Assembly: GCA_041748075.1 (NCBI GenBank)
Contig: JBGTDX010000073.1
Span: 8,429-72,428, forward strand
Direction: 5' to 3'
DNA length: 64,000 nt
Source of the DNA: JBGSYJ01 sp041748075
GTDB lineage: Bacteria; Acidobacteriota; Thermoanaerobaculia; Gp7-AA8
Shown here: positions 8,230 through 18,477 of the stretch, piece by piece
How positions within the stretch are numbered: the stretch's first letter is position 1
How the letters are laid out: each line of letters begins with the position of its first letter
The notes under the pieces: model-generated
Told to the model about the DNA's origin: nothing
The model's database searches: none
What the model saw: only the letters and a program-made list of their open reading frames with translations
Position numbers and translations under genes: made by a program

Positions 8230-10593
8230 TCAGCGGTCCTGTTCCTCCGCGGCGCGAACCGCCGCCCGGAGGTCTTCAAGCGTTGCACCTGCGCCGTGGA
8301 CGCCAACGAGACGCTCGACATCGAGTCCCGCCGTCTCGATTCTCTCAATGAGTGACCGGCTCTGCGGGCGCGCCGGTTCCGGATTGCCGGGCCGGTGAAC
8401 GTAGAGATCCCCCTGGAAGAGAATGCGTTCGTCCGGGAGCCACAGAAAGAGCATCTCTTCAGCGTGACTCGGCACATGGATCCGATGAACTTCGACCTTC
8501 GGACCAGCACCCACGAGGAGAAGCTTCTCCCCTGTTACGAGATCGAGCGCGATCTCACCTATCGGCGCCTCTCCTGCAAGCGTTCTCGGCGCTCGCGCGA
8601 TCTGGCGAAAGAACGAGGCGTTACCCGGCGTCGATATGATCCGGGCTCCCGCCTGCATCATCGCCGGCACGCCGCCGGAATGGTCGAAGTGATGGTGTGT
8701 CACTACGACGGAGAGAGCCCGCTTCGCCGGAAAGGTTTGTTCGAGGAATTCCAGGACTGTCTCCATGGAAGCGGCGTCGACCGGCGCTTCTCCGATCAGC
8801 AGCCCCTCATCCCATTCGACCACGAGCGACTGATAATCAGCCCCGCCGATATTCGAGACCAGCCAGACCCTGTCCGCCAGACGTTTGATCGAGATCGGTT
8901 CGTCCACGCGCACTGACCCCTCCTCCATCTCGCCGGGTTTCGTGAAGGCCGCGGCAATATCGGCCGGTTTAACCGGCCGAACGCTTTCGAGTTTCAGCTC
9001 CGCCGAGAGGACTCCGTTGAAGAAAACCCGGAGGGTGGAAGGCAGATTCATTCCGTGAAGGTGAACATCTCCTGTCAGTCGAGTCTCCTCGATCGTGTCC
9101 CCGATAAGAGCGTCTGGAATGGTCCTGAAGATCCTGCGCAGGCGATTCTGCTCATCCAGCCAGAGCGTCAGATGGAAACCTTCGACCGTGGCCGACAGGA
9201 TTGAGTAGGTCCTCTTATCGTCTCGTCGCAACCCCAGGAGCCGCAATGACCCCGGTTGCTTCATGGCGGCAGCAATGAGCATAGAGGGTAGCCGCCGCAG
9301 ATAACGCAGCCTGAGCTCGCCCGGCGCGATGTAGAGCGGTGCGACGCGACCGCTGCCGGCAGAAACCTCGAAGCCGTCCTCCCCCGTTGCAACCATCCGC
9401 ACCCTCGAGATGAAATCAGGCCAGTGAAGCTCGTGGTCTACAGAGACCCTGCCCCGCCCGGCGTCGATGATCAGGTCATCGACCGTCGGAAAGGGGTCGA
9501 AGGGCGGAGTGGACCGCCTTGACTGGGAACGCGGATACAGCGTCCCGGAAAAACGCACTCCTGTCGGGCGAAGAGTTCCTGAGCCGTGGACCTCGAGCGC
9601 TCTGGTAAGCAGCTCATGCGCGCGGATCTGCGCAAGCCAGCTTTCGGATGCGAAGTCGAGATCTTCAGCATTCTCCGGCCAGTCACCGTCCAGAAATTCT
9701 CGAATCGCGGGAGTGACCTGGTCGCTGTCGGTCCAGACCTGATGGGCTGCACCCTCGAAGGTAAGCAGCCTTCCCACAGGCAGTGCTGCCGCCCATTCCC
9801 GGCCTCCGCCGTACGCAGCGTTGCGATCCAGCGTCCCGTGGATTGTGAGAACGGGAACCTCCACCGCAGCGGTATCGGCCAGGTCGAGGTCTCTACCGCG
9901 CGCGGAGGTGAAATGATGTTCCAGATGAAAGGCGATGCGGGTGGGCCACTCGTTCGGCAACGCGCAATTCGACTTCAGCGCGTCGGCCTTGCCTCGATCG
10001 CCAACGAGTCGAGCGCGGATCACACGCCATTCCTGTTCGCAGTAATCCTGCGGACTCGTTTCGTGAAAGCCGCGGGCGCGCAGTGCTCTCAATTCGGCCA
10101 CGGCTTCAGCATCCAGGATATCCTCGCTGAAGTTGTCCTGGTCCGGCGGAAAGATCGATCCGAAACGCATGGCTACCGGCCCGATCTGGACGATGCGTTC
10201 GAGTCGATCCGGGTGCTCGAGCGCGTAAAGCACGACCATCTTCCCCAGGTACGAGTAGCCGATCGTATCGAACGACTCGACCTTGAAATGACGTCGAATC
10301 GCTTCCAGATCACGCACGTCTGCGTCAATGGTCAGCAGAACGGGATCGACTATACGACTCGATCGCCCTCGATTACGCATGTCGTACAGGATGAGACGGC
10401 GATCCCCTGCCAGGACATCGAGTGCGCCCTGATAGAGAAATCCGCCAGGAACAATCAGCGTCTTCGTTCCCTGTCCCGTCGTACGCCAATAGAGCTGAAC
10501 GCCGGGCTCAGTTTCCAGCATCCCCTCGATAGCTGACGCCGGAAACGCAGAAACGAGACCCACGGTGAAGAGAAGGCACAGGAAGGGGCGCAC
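8230..10593 (-). CDS. alpha/beta-hydrolase fused to metallo-beta-lactamase-fold hydrolase, exported
   Basis: The GTG at 10593 is the better start: it lies 6 nt after AGGAG (10600-10604) and opens directly onto a signal peptide (MRPFLCLLFTVGLVSAFPAS). An ATG 30 nt upstream is in frame but would put a polar extension before the signal. The 787-residue protein has an alpha/beta-hydrolase domain at ~20-310, with nucleophile Ser in GYSYLG (a variant of GxSxG), Asp in HGTLDRNA and His in EGAAHQVW. A ~240-residue linker of beta-rich sequence follows. The C-terminal metallo-beta-lactamase domain (~550-787) has the metal motif THHHFDHSGG and later ligands in VPSHAEE and FQGDLYVH. Both active sites look intact. 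This is an unusual two-hydrolase periplasmic fusion; the substrate is unknown. Confidence 0.85.
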   Translation of the reverse strand: MRPFLCLLFTVGLVSAFPASAIEGMLETEPGVQLYWRTTGQGTKTLIVPGGFLYQGALDVLAGDRRLILYDMRNRGRSSRIVDPVLLTIDADVRDLEAIRRHFKVESFDTIGYSYLGKMVVLYALEHPDRLERIVQIGPVAMRFGSIFPPDQDNFSEDILDAEAVAELRALRARGFHETSPQDYCEQEWRVIRARLVGDRGKADALKSNCALPNEWPTRIAFHLEHHFTSARGRDLDLADTAAVEVPVLTIHGTLDRNAAYGGGREWAAALPVGRLLTFEGAAHQVWTDSDQVTPAIREFLDGDWPENAEDLDFASESWLAQIRAHELLTRALEVHGSGTLRPTGVRFSGTLYPRSQSRRSTPPFDPFPTVDDLIIDAGRGRVSVDHELHWPDFISRVRMVATGEDGFEVSAGSGRVAPLYIAPGELRLRYLRRLPSMLIAAAMKQPGSLRLLGLRRDDKRTYSILSATVEGFHLTLWLDEQNRLRRIFRTIPDALIGDTIEETRLTGDVHLHGMNLPSTLRVFFNGVLSAELKLESVRPVKPADIAAAFTKPGEMEEGSVRVDEPISIKRLADRVWLVSNIGGADYQSLVVEWDEGLLIGEAPVDAASMETVLEFLEQTFPAKRALSVVVTHHHFDHSGGVPAMMQAGARIISTPGNASFFRQIARAPRTLAGEAPIGEIALDLVTGEKLLLVGAGPKVEVHRIHVPSHAEEMLFLWLPDERILFQGDLYVHRPGNPEPARPQSRSLIERIETAGLDVERLVGVHGAGATLEDLRAAVRAAEEQDR

Positions 10594-10671
10594 TTGAGTC
10601 TCCTTTCGAGATGGCAAAGCCATTCGAAAGGATCGCGACCTCAGTGTCCTGAGGAATACATCAGGAAAACG

Positions 10672-12012
10672 TCAGGAATCGTTTCGGTGATCCGCGACGG
10701 ACATGCGCGGGCCTACCTCCGCGAGAACCTCGCGAAACCGGGGATCAGAGTGTAAACGCTCCCACCGATCGTCGAGCCGGACGAGCAGGAGGGAGAGGTC
10801 TTTCTGCTCGATCGCTCTTCCCAGCCATTCCAGGGCGCGCTCGGTCTCACCAGCTTCAGCAAACATGCCTGCAACGATGGCCGGCCTGACCTCACCCTTG
10901 CGCAGCAGGACGTCCACCCGTCGCAACAGTTCGTCACGGTCGAGATCCGTCTCGACCGCCTCGCGCGTCGCAAGCTTCTCGAGCTGAAGGCTCGCCTCCG
11001 GATGTTCCGGGTTGCGGCGCAGAATCCGCTGGTAATCCGCCATGGCGATGTCGTCGTCTCTGAGCATCGTGTGAATGAAACCGGAGGCCATCAGGACCCG
11101 GGCCGAGTCCGGCGCGAGCTCCTTCGCTCGGGCGATCATCCGGCGTGCCTCGTCCGGCCGTTCCGCCAGCAGCAGGAACTCGGCCAGCGCGGAACAGGAC
11201 CGGGCCGATGTCGCACTCAACGTATCCGCGCGACGGAGATGCGCTTCTGCCGACTCCCAGTCCCACTGCAGCATGCGGAGAATTCCCAGCGCGGCGTGCC
11301 CGTCGGCCAGATCCGGGTCGAGACGGACAGCGCGGAGGGCGTCGTATTCGATCAGAGAATCCGCGAAAGCGTGCGAGATTTCACCTCTGCTCACCAGTAC
11401 AATCCGCGCGTGAGCACGCCCGGCGCGAGCCGGTGCGGAATCAGGTTCGAGCTCCAGCGCCTGGTCGAACAGTTCGAGCGCCCGGATCGCAGACGCTCCT
11501 GTTGCGAGGTCGAGCTCCGATTCTGCGCGGACGGTCGCAGCCGCCGCCTTCTGTGCCGATGTATCGGAAGAGCTCGACAGCGCAGCTGTAACTACAATCA
11601 GCAGTAAAGCGACGGCCGCGGCCGCGCCGGCCAGCAGCCAGCTTTTCGAACGGAGTGCGCTACGCGGTTCCGTCATCAATGCGCGGCTTTCCTGAGCCGC
11701 GACGAGACGGTAGCCCTTCCGCGGGATGGTCTGGATGTATCGGGGCTTTCGGGCATCGTCTCTCAACGCTCTTCGCAGCTCATAAATCGCGTTCGTGAGG
11801 ACTTCCTCTGTCACATGAACATCGCTCCAGACGATTGTAAGAAGTTCATCCCGCGTCAGCACCTCACCGGGGCGCCGGGCAAGAGCAGCGAGCACTTCCG
11901 CCTGCTTGCGCTCGAGACGAACCTCCAGATCTCCACGCCGAAGGAGGTGAAGCTCCGGGCTAAACTCCCAGTCTCCGATGCTCGTCGGGCGATTCATAGC
12001 CATGACCATCAT
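10672..12012 (-). CDS. winged-helix transcriptional regulator with membrane anchor and TPR sensor domain
   Basis: Residues 5-105 form an OmpR/CadC-type winged helix (RKQAEVLAALARRPGEVLTR, then EVLTNAIYELRRALRDD and YIQTIPRKGYRL). One transmembrane helix follows (about 125-150, SWLLAGAAAAVALLLIVVTA), and then a C-terminal TPR-rich domain that would lie in the periplasm. This is the CadC-like one-component architecture that is common in Acidobacteriota. The start is ambiguous: TTG 12027, ATG 12012, 12003 and 11997 are all in frame, and none has an ideal ribosome site. The membrane-protein gene at 12038-13102 ends 25 nt upstream on the same strand, so the two are probably cotranscribed. Confidence 0.87.
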   Translation of the reverse strand: MMVMAMNRPTSIGDWEFSPELHLLRRGDLEVRLERKQAEVLAALARRPGEVLTRDELLTIVWSDVHVTEEVLTNAIYELRRALRDDARKPRYIQTIPRKGYRLVAAQESRALMTEPRSALRSKSWLLAGAAAAVALLLIVVTAALSSSSDTSAQKAAAATVRAESELDLATGASAIRALELFDQALELEPDSAPARAGRAHARIVLVSRGEISHAFADSLIEYDALRAVRLDPDLADGHAALGILRMLQWDWESAEAHLRRADTLSATSARSCSALAEFLLLAERPDEARRMIARAKELAPDSARVLMASGFIHTMLRDDDIAMADYQRILRRNPEHPEASLQLEKLATREAVETDLDRDELLRRVDVLLRKGEVRPAIVAGMFAEAGETERALEWLGRAIEQKDLSLLLVRLDDRWERLHSDPRFREVLAEVGPRMSVADHRNDS

Positions 12013-12037
12013 ATCGCGGCCGGGCAATCCTTCCCGG

Positions 12038-13102
12038 TCACGGCGCCGTCGTCAGGAACCGTTTTACGAAGAGTCGGATCAGCGGGGACATCATGCTTCC
12101 TGCAGGGCCGAGCGGCAGGCGGCGAAGACGCTGGACCTGTTCGATGACCAGCACGCTCGCGACAACCAACGACAACCCGGCGGTCACTCTCGGATCGTGA
12201 ATGAGTGTCGCAACTGACGAGAGCGCTCCCAGGCTGGCAAAAGCCAGAATCACCCATGTGACACCAAACGCATGCCTTTTGTAGTCGAACCCGTAACGCT
12301 GGGCGAGCATCCTCTGCTCCTCCGGAGTGAGAAGCGTCAGCAGCGGTTCGAAGGTGTCCAGGGCATCCCGCATTTCGACATCGGCCGACGGGGGTACCGT
12401 GTAAAGGCCAAGTCCTCGCTCCGCCAGGAACGGAGATCGATCGGGACTACCTCTCAGGACTGTGAGCCAGTAGGCGAGATAGAGGAGAAAGCCGGCAGCC
12501 GACCCCACTCCCCTGCTCTGCGACATCGCTATGTGGAACCTCACGACTGATTCAATCAGCAGATACACTGAAGCGACCAGGAGCGGAAACCACACTGGGG
12601 ACGATCGGGCTTCGATCCTGGCGCCGACAGAGAGAAGGATGATCACGGCAAAAACAACGACCGGGGGAATGCAGGACATGACGGTCATCCGCGACGCGGA
12701 AATACCCAGCTCGTTTTCCAGCCGCGCCTGCACGATCGAAGGAGCATGGCCGAGAAACATCGCAGAGAATGAAGCGGCGACACTTCGTTTTTGTTGACGT
12801 TTTATCGTGCTGTATTGCGTAAGGCGCAGCGCTTCACTCTCATCGTCATACTGATCCATCCTGCGGATGACGTGATGTTCTTCCCAGGGGGTCATGATGT
12901 ACCGGATCTCACCGCCGTCGTCCGATTCGATCGCGATCACCTCGAAACAGACTCCATCCCACATCACGGCCGTCCCGGGATGCTCAGAGTGTGTCCCCCG
13001 CTTCGGAACTCGTGCAGTCCAACCTTTCGAGACCGGTGAGTAGAGGATCGTCCGTACGCCTGCCGTGCGAACACGATCACGACCATAGGCCTGCATCCGC
13101 AC
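12038..13102 (-). CDS. conserved membrane protein of unknown function
   Basis: A 354-residue protein. The soluble N-terminal ~110 residues contain VPKRGTHSEHPGTAVMWDG and IMTPWEEHHVIRRMDQYD, a segment I associate with uncharacterised acidobacterial proteins. It is followed by hydrophobic helices around 150-170, 175-195, 205-225 and a final pair near 285-330. There are no catalytic motifs. It is immediately upstream of the winged-helix/TPR regulator and likely in its operon. The start at 13102 is the first Met of the frame; a later Met is possible. Confidence 0.6.
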   Translation of the reverse strand: MRMQAYGRDRVRTAGVRTILYSPVSKGWTARVPKRGTHSEHPGTAVMWDGVCFEVIAIESDDGGEIRYIMTPWEEHHVIRRMDQYDDESEALRLTQYSTIKRQQKRSVAASFSAMFLGHAPSIVQARLENELGISASRMTVMSCIPPVVVFAVIILLSVGARIEARSSPVWFPLLVASVYLLIESVVRFHIAMSQSRGVGSAAGFLLYLAYWLTVLRGSPDRSPFLAERGLGLYTVPPSADVEMRDALDTFEPLLTLLTPEEQRMLAQRYGFDYKRHAFGVTWVILAFASLGALSSVATLIHDPRVTAGLSLVVASVLVIEQVQRLRRLPLGPAGSMMSPLIRLFVKRFLTTAP

Positions 13103-13314
13103 ATCGTACGCCCCTTTAGCGGCAGCGGTAAGGACAGGATCGCCATTGCCATTTCTCCAACGGCTGACTCTTGAAAGTCAAACGCTGGCGCCAGGGCAAT
13201 CAGCGTATAGAACCGGGCCGGAGGGGACCGAGGGTCGCATCTGCCCTCCACGCAGTAATCACAGCCGGGCAGGCCGGCACTCACCGAAGTAGCAACATGA
13301 AGTAGGATCAACGG

Positions 13315-15033
13315 GTGACTCCTAGCGACCTAACCCGGCACTGGCTGGGAAAGCGAGCGGTGATCGTCGCTCTCGTGGCCGCCGGCGTTGCCTCAGGGCT
13401 CGCTGCAGTCGTCTTTCACCTTCTGGTCGAAGTCGCCCAGCTCTTCATGATCGATCGGGCGGTGATGCTCAGGGGACCGTGGCGGCCAGTGGTGCTCATC
13501 GCGCTGCCTGCGACCGTGGCCGGTCTTCTCGTCTGGTTCGTCAGACGGTTTGTTCCGAGCGCCGAGGGAATCGGCCTGGCGCGTCTCCGCAGGGCATACG
13601 CGGGCGATCCTGATCTGGTGGGCGCTCGCGCGACGGCTTCCACTCTGGTGCTCACTCCCGTGTCCCTCGGATCGGGAGCTCCACTCGGACCCGAGGGGCC
13701 GATCGTCGTCATCGCGAGCGGTGTGTCGATGTTCGTGGCCAAACTGTTTCGGCTGCCGAGAAAGATGCGCCGAGGAATGATTCCGGTCGGCACCGCTGCC
13801 GGCATCGCGGCAATCTTCAACGCTCCCATGACCGGAGTGGTTTTCGCAATGGAGGAAGTGCTCGGTTCGGCCGGACGGGGAGTCCTTGGAGGGACGATCA
13901 TCGCGGCGGTCGCCGGGGCAGTGGTGCAGCGTGTCTTCCTCGGGGGACGCCCGATTCTGCCGGCAGCTGCCGCAAACTGGACCGACGTTCGCGAGCTCGT
14001 CGGGTTCGCAGTTCTCGGAATTCTCGCAGGGGTGCTCTCCGCATTCGCCATACGCGCGACTCTGTGGCTGCGCAAGAATCTGCGGAACAGGAAAGTATCG
14101 CCCGTCGCTCAGGCCGTTGCCGGTGGCGCTCTGGTCGGAGCAGTCGGAACCTTCATCCCGTCCGTTTTCAGCGTCGGCTACACCACGACCTCGCGATTTC
14201 TTCATGGGGATGGTGACCTGATGTTCTCCGCGACAGCGCTTGTGGGCAAACTGCTCGCGTTCATCGCGGCGACAGCCACCGGACTCCTTGGAGGAACCTT
14301 TGCTCCATCGCTCTTTCTCGGAGCCGCGCTCGGATCCACCGTCGGTGGAGCTATGCAGGGCTGGCTGAATGCCGGGACCGTAGAGCCGGCGGCCTATGCG
14401 CTGGTCGGTATGGGAGCTGTGTTCGGCGGCATGCTGCGGAGTCCACTCGCGTCCGCGCTGATCGTGTTCGAGCTCACCGGAGACTACGATCTGATTCTTC
14501 CGTTGATGCTGGCGATCGCGCTCTCGGTATTCATTTCATCGAGACTCGCTCCGAAGACGCTGACCGAGGATCAGCTGCAGCGTGAGGGATTCGAGAAGGT
14601 TCGCTCCGGGGATCCGCTGTCAGGCCTGAGCGTGAGCGACGTCATGACAAAGAAGCTCGTCCTCATCCGGCAGGGCATGACCTTCCGCGAGGCCATCGAA
14701 ACGATCGGATCAGCCCGACATCGCGAGTATCCCGTGGTCGACGGTGAGGACCGTTTGCTGGGAGTACTTCGGTCCGATGCGATCATCCAAGCAATCTCGC
14801 GCGGGGACGTGGATCAGCCGGTCGACAGTTACATCGCCACGCCATCGGTCATCGCTCGGCCCTCGCAGCCGCTGCTCAGCTTTCTTACGATCATGTCGAA
14901 AGAGGGAACCGACCGCGCCCCGGTGGTCGACGCATCGAACCGTCTGGCAGGGTTCGTGAGCCCATCCGACGTGATACGCGCACGAATGCAGGTTCGCCCG
15001 GACGAAGAGGAGGAGATGGGCCTGCTGGGATGA
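13315..15033 (+). CDS. ClC-type chloride channel/antiporter with C-terminal CBS pair
   Basis: A 572-residue protein with GTG start at 13315. All ClC selectivity motifs are seen: GSGAPLGPEGP at 119-129 with the gating glutamate Glu127, the NAPMTGVVFAMEE segment, and GGTFAPSLFLGAALG near 325-340. Two CBS domains (about 440-500 and 510-560) follow the membrane part, with VSDVMTKKLVLI as the first CBS start; these usually bind adenine nucleotides and regulate transport. Gating Glu is present, which permits either H+/Cl- exchange or channel behaviour. It stands alone; a small GC hairpin follows the stop. Confidence 0.95.
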   Translation: MTPSDLTRHWLGKRAVIVALVAAGVASGLAAVVFHLLVEVAQLFMIDRAVMLRGPWRPVVLIALPATVAGLLVWFVRRFVPSAEGIGLARLRRAYAGDPDLVGARATASTLVLTPVSLGSGAPLGPEGPIVVIASGVSMFVAKLFRLPRKMRRGMIPVGTAAGIAAIFNAPMTGVVFAMEEVLGSAGRGVLGGTIIAAVAGAVVQRVFLGGRPILPAAAANWTDVRELVGFAVLGILAGVLSAFAIRATLWLRKNLRNRKVSPVAQAVAGGALVGAVGTFIPSVFSVGYTTTSRFLHGDGDLMFSATALVGKLLAFIAATATGLLGGTFAPSLFLGAALGSTVGGAMQGWLNAGTVEPAAYALVGMGAVFGGMLRSPLASALIVFELTGDYDLILPLMLAIALSVFISSRLAPKTLTEDQLQREGFEKVRSGDPLSGLSVSDVMTKKLVLIRQGMTFREAIETIGSARHREYPVVDGEDRLLGVLRSDAIIQAISRGDVDQPVDSYIATPSVIARPSQPLLSFLTIMSKEGTDRAPVVDASNRLAGFVSPSDVIRARMQVRPDEEEEMGLLG

Positions 15034-15049
15034 ACCGAGAGGCCTCGGT
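15034..15049 (+). terminator. short hairpin after ClC gene
   Basis: A perfect 6-bp stem (ACCGAG/CTCGGT, loop AGGC) begins on the base after the ClC stop codon. There is no T-tract, so it may be only a stabilising 3' hairpin. The rest of 15050-15279 shows no gene or clear element. Confidence 0.3.
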
Positions 15050-15279
15050 GCCCGAACAGGACTCACCAAACGGCAGCCTGGGCCACGGGTCCGCCTGATT
15101 GCGAGTCAGCGCGACACGGCGAGCACATCGATCCCTGCTTGCGGTCGTGGTGCTGCTGTGGGAAAGTGAAGGGTTGCGTGTCAGAAGACTGACCTGCCGG
15201 ATCCATCTCATGCAATCTTCCAGCATCCACCTCCGAAAAACGGACCCTGAGCTCAGTTTCGCCGGCTCACTGCCTGATC

Positions 15280-18200
15280 GTGCGTCCTGAAAAAAGTCTG
15301 AAGCGCTTCGTGGCTCCCGGCATTCGCAGCCGTGGCGAGGACTACTACCTGAGCAATCGGGTGCGCACGATCCATCGCGAAGGGAGAACGATTCAATGTA
15401 CGGTGCGCGGAAGCGACATTTACAGCGTGCAGCTCACTGCGGAGAAAGACAACCTCGTCACGTCGTGCACCTGTCCGTTCTTCGATGAACAGGGACAGAC
15501 CTGCAAACACATCTGGGCTGCAATCCGGGAATCCTCTGTCAGGGACCTTCTTTCGGGCAGCTTCAATTCGTTGACGCACAGCGGGAAGCTCGTTCCATTC
15601 CGTCCGCGACAGGTCCCCGTTTCTTCGGAGCCGCCGCCGAAGTGGCGAAGCTTTCTCGATGCGCTGCCCAGGGCGTCCTCGGCGGCGGGATCACTGCACC
15701 GAACGAGTCCCCTGCCTGACGAGATCCTCTACATTCTTGGCGAGACGACCACAGTCGCGCCGAAGTGGAGTCTGAATCTTGCCGTGAAAGCGCGTTCGCG
15801 GAAGCGCAACGGCGAGTGGGGTCCGCCAAAACGTTTCTCTCCTGATCTGCGCCAGATCGAGCTACTCGATCCGTTCGACCGCGAGATGCTCTTGACGCTC
15901 AATCTCCAGACTTCAGCCGTCCCGATCGACAGCGACCATCGACTGCGGCCCGCATCTGCCGCGATGCTCCTCGAGAAACTGGCCCGCGGCGGCCGGCTGT
16001 ACCTCGAGCGGGGACCGGGGATCACCACTTCACTCGAGTGGGATGACGGGCCAGAGTGGGAACTGATCGTCGAAGTTGTTCATGTAGAGAGCGGGGACGG
16101 CTACGCGATGCGAGGCGCGCTCGTCCGCGGGGACGAGCACGAGCCACTCGACGCCCTGCGGCTCATCATTCCGGGGCTGCTCGTAACGGGACAGAGGGCG
16201 GCGCGGCTTGCAGACACTGACGCTCTCGAGTGGGTGAACGTACTGCTCAAAGCGGGCACCGTGGAGATCCCGGCGAGGGAGCGCGACGCGCTCGTGGCAC
16301 GCCTGCTCCACGCCCCGACCGCGATCCGCGTCCCGAATGATCTCGCCGCCGAGGAGGTGAACGTTGCGCTTACTCCGATCATCCGACTGGGCAGAGCCCA
16401 TGAGGATGCGGGAGATGTGTTCGAAGCAGACCTGCTGTTTCGATATCGCGACCTGGAAATCGATTCCAGCGAGGAACTTCGTGCATGGCTTGACGGTCGG
16501 CAGATCATCCGTCGAGACATTGCGCGCGAGCAGTCATGTATCAGGGAGCTGGCGAAGTCCGGCTTCGTAACGAACTACCACCGCGGATTCACGATTCGCG
16601 CGGGTATGCTCGGTCCTGCGCTCGATCAACTCGTACGCAAGGGATGGCTCGTCGAGATCGACGGGAAATCAGTGCGTACCGCGGATGACACGAATGCCGA
16701 GATCTCCAGCGGGATCGACTGGTTCGACCTCGGCGGAGGCGCTCGGTTCGGCACAGAGACCGTGCCTCTGCCCGATCTTCTGACCGCGCTCGAGCGCCAT
16801 CGTCCCGTCGTTCTTCTCGCCGACGGTTCGCTCGGGATCGTGCCGGGCGAATGGGTCGAACAGTTCGCCTCAATCGCCCAGCTCGCCGAGCGAACCGGCA
16901 ACGCCCTCCGATTCAAGAACCATCAGGCCCTGCTCATCGATGCGCTTCTCGGCGCCCGGGCAGACAGTACAGATCGTGGTTTCGCGCAGATACGTGAGAG
17001 GGTCACAAAAGCACAGCGCGCCGAGCCCGCCCACGAATCGGATTCATTCCGCGGCGAGCTTCGTCCGTACCAGCGTGAGGGACTCGGATGGCTGCTCTAC
17101 CTGCGCGAGGCAGGCATCGGCGGCTGCCTCGCCGACGACATGGGACTCGGCAAGACCATTCAGGTGCTCGCACTGCTCGACAGGCTTCCTCGCGAAGACA
17201 GGAGTCCATCCATCGTCGTCGCTCCACGTTCCCTGCTTTTCAACTGGAAGAAGGAAGCCGAGCGGTTTACACCCGGATTGAGAGTCCTCGAGCATCATGG
17301 CAACGACAGAGTCCGGGACGCGAGTTATTTCGCCGAGTACGACCTGATCCTCACGACCTACGGCACGATGCGGCTCGACATTGCCCAGCTCGCGGAGATC
17401 GAGTTCAGGTACGCCATTCTCGACGAGGCTCAGTCTGTCAAGAATTCATCCAGCCAGATTGCGAAGGCGGTGCGTCTTCTTCGCAGCCAGCATCGTCTCG
17501 CCCTCAGCGGGACTCCGATAGAGAATCACATAGGCGAGCTCTGGAGCCTGTTCGAGTTCCTCGATCCGGGGATGCTGGGCCCGGCACGCTGGTTCCAGCG
17601 AAACTTCGCCGCCAGGACCGTGACCCAGGAAAAACGCCAACTCCTCGGAAGCATTCTGCGCCCTCTCATTCTCCGCCGTACGAAAGAACAGGTCGCACCC
17701 GAATTGCCATCGCGAACGGAACAGACGCTCTACTGTGAGCTGGAACCATCCGAGAGGAAGCGGTACGAGGAATTGCGCCAGTACTACCGCGTCACTCTCC
17801 TCCAATCGGTGCGCGAGAAGGGACTCGCCCGTTCGAAGATGCACGTGCTCGAGGCTCTGCTTCGCCTGCGCCAGGCAGCATGCCATCCGGCCCTGCTCGA
17901 CAAATCAGCGGGAGGCACCAGTTCGAAACTTCAGCTGCTCTTCGATGAGCTGGATGAAGTGATCGAGAGCGGCCACCGCGCGCTGGTCTTCTCCCAGTTC
18001 ACGTCGCTCCTCGCACTCGTCCGGAACGATCTGGACAAGCGGGGAATCGCCTACTCCTATCTGGACGGCACGACACGCAATCGTGGAAGGATCGTCGAAG
18101 AGTTTCAAAGCGAGGCGGGACCTCCGTTGTTTCTCATCAGCCTGAAAGCGGGAGGTTTGGGCCTCAATCTCACGGCTGCCGACTACGTATTCCTGCTCGA

Positions 18201-18426
18201 CCCGTGGTGGAACCCCGCAGTCGAAGCACAGGCGATCGATCGCACCCATCGCATAGGACAGGAAAAACCCGTCGTCGCCTACCGGCTGATCGCACGCGGT
18301 ACGGTCGAAGAGAAAATTCTCGATCTCCAGGCGGCGAAACGCGAGCTCGCCAGCTCGATCATCACCGACGAAAACAGCGTTCTCCGCGCGCTGGACGTCG
18401 ACGATCTCGACCGGCTTCTGTCATGA
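15280..18426 (+). CDS. SNF2-family DEAD/DEAH-box helicase with SWIM zinc finger
   Basis: A 1048-residue protein, GTG start. The N-terminal SWIM zinc finger has ligands Cys63, Cys65, Cys75 and His77 (CTCPFF...TCKH). A ~500-residue family-specific middle region follows, then the SNF2 ATPase: Walker A DDMGLGKT (619-626), Walker B DEAQ (715-718), LSGTPIENHIGELWS. The second RecA lobe has LKAGGLGLNLTAADYV and the terminal helicase box THRIGQ. This is the standard bacterial SWIM-SNF2 arrangement, thought to act on nucleic acid or RNA polymerase complexes. The ATPase is complete. It is followed after 51 nt by the glycosyltransferase gene. Confidence 0.93.
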   Translation: MRPEKSLKRFVAPGIRSRGEDYYLSNRVRTIHREGRTIQCTVRGSDIYSVQLTAEKDNLVTSCTCPFFDEQGQTCKHIWAAIRESSVRDLLSGSFNSLTHSGKLVPFRPRQVPVSSEPPPKWRSFLDALPRASSAAGSLHRTSPLPDEILYILGETTTVAPKWSLNLAVKARSRKRNGEWGPPKRFSPDLRQIELLDPFDREMLLTLNLQTSAVPIDSDHRLRPASAAMLLEKLARGGRLYLERGPGITTSLEWDDGPEWELIVEVVHVESGDGYAMRGALVRGDEHEPLDALRLIIPGLLVTGQRAARLADTDALEWVNVLLKAGTVEIPARERDALVARLLHAPTAIRVPNDLAAEEVNVALTPIIRLGRAHEDAGDVFEADLLFRYRDLEIDSSEELRAWLDGRQIIRRDIAREQSCIRELAKSGFVTNYHRGFTIRAGMLGPALDQLVRKGWLVEIDGKSVRTADDTNAEISSGIDWFDLGGGARFGTETVPLPDLLTALERHRPVVLLADGSLGIVPGEWVEQFASIAQLAERTGNALRFKNHQALLIDALLGARADSTDRGFAQIRERVTKAQRAEPAHESDSFRGELRPYQREGLGWLLYLREAGIGGCLADDMGLGKTIQVLALLDRLPREDRSPSIVVAPRSLLFNWKKEAERFTPGLRVLEHHGNDRVRDASYFAEYDLILTTYGTMRLDIAQLAEIEFRYAILDEAQSVKNSSSQIAKAVRLLRSQHRLALSGTPIENHIGELWSLFEFLDPGMLGPARWFQRNFAARTVTQEKRQLLGSILRPLILRRTKEQVAPELPSRTEQTLYCELEPSERKRYEELRQYYRVTLLQSVREKGLARSKMHVLEALLRLRQAACHPALLDKSAGGTSSKLQLLFDELDEVIESGHRALVFSQFTSLLALVRNDLDKRGIAYSYLDGTTRNRGRIVEEFQSEAGPPLFLISLKAGGLGLNLTAADYVFLLDPWWNPAVEAQAIDRTHRIGQEKPVVAYRLIARGTVEEKILDLQAAKRELASSIITDENSVLRALDVDDLDRLLS

Positions 18427-18477
18427 GTAATGGATTGAACGCGTAGTTCCGGTATCCTTCCTGCGTTACTCCCGACT

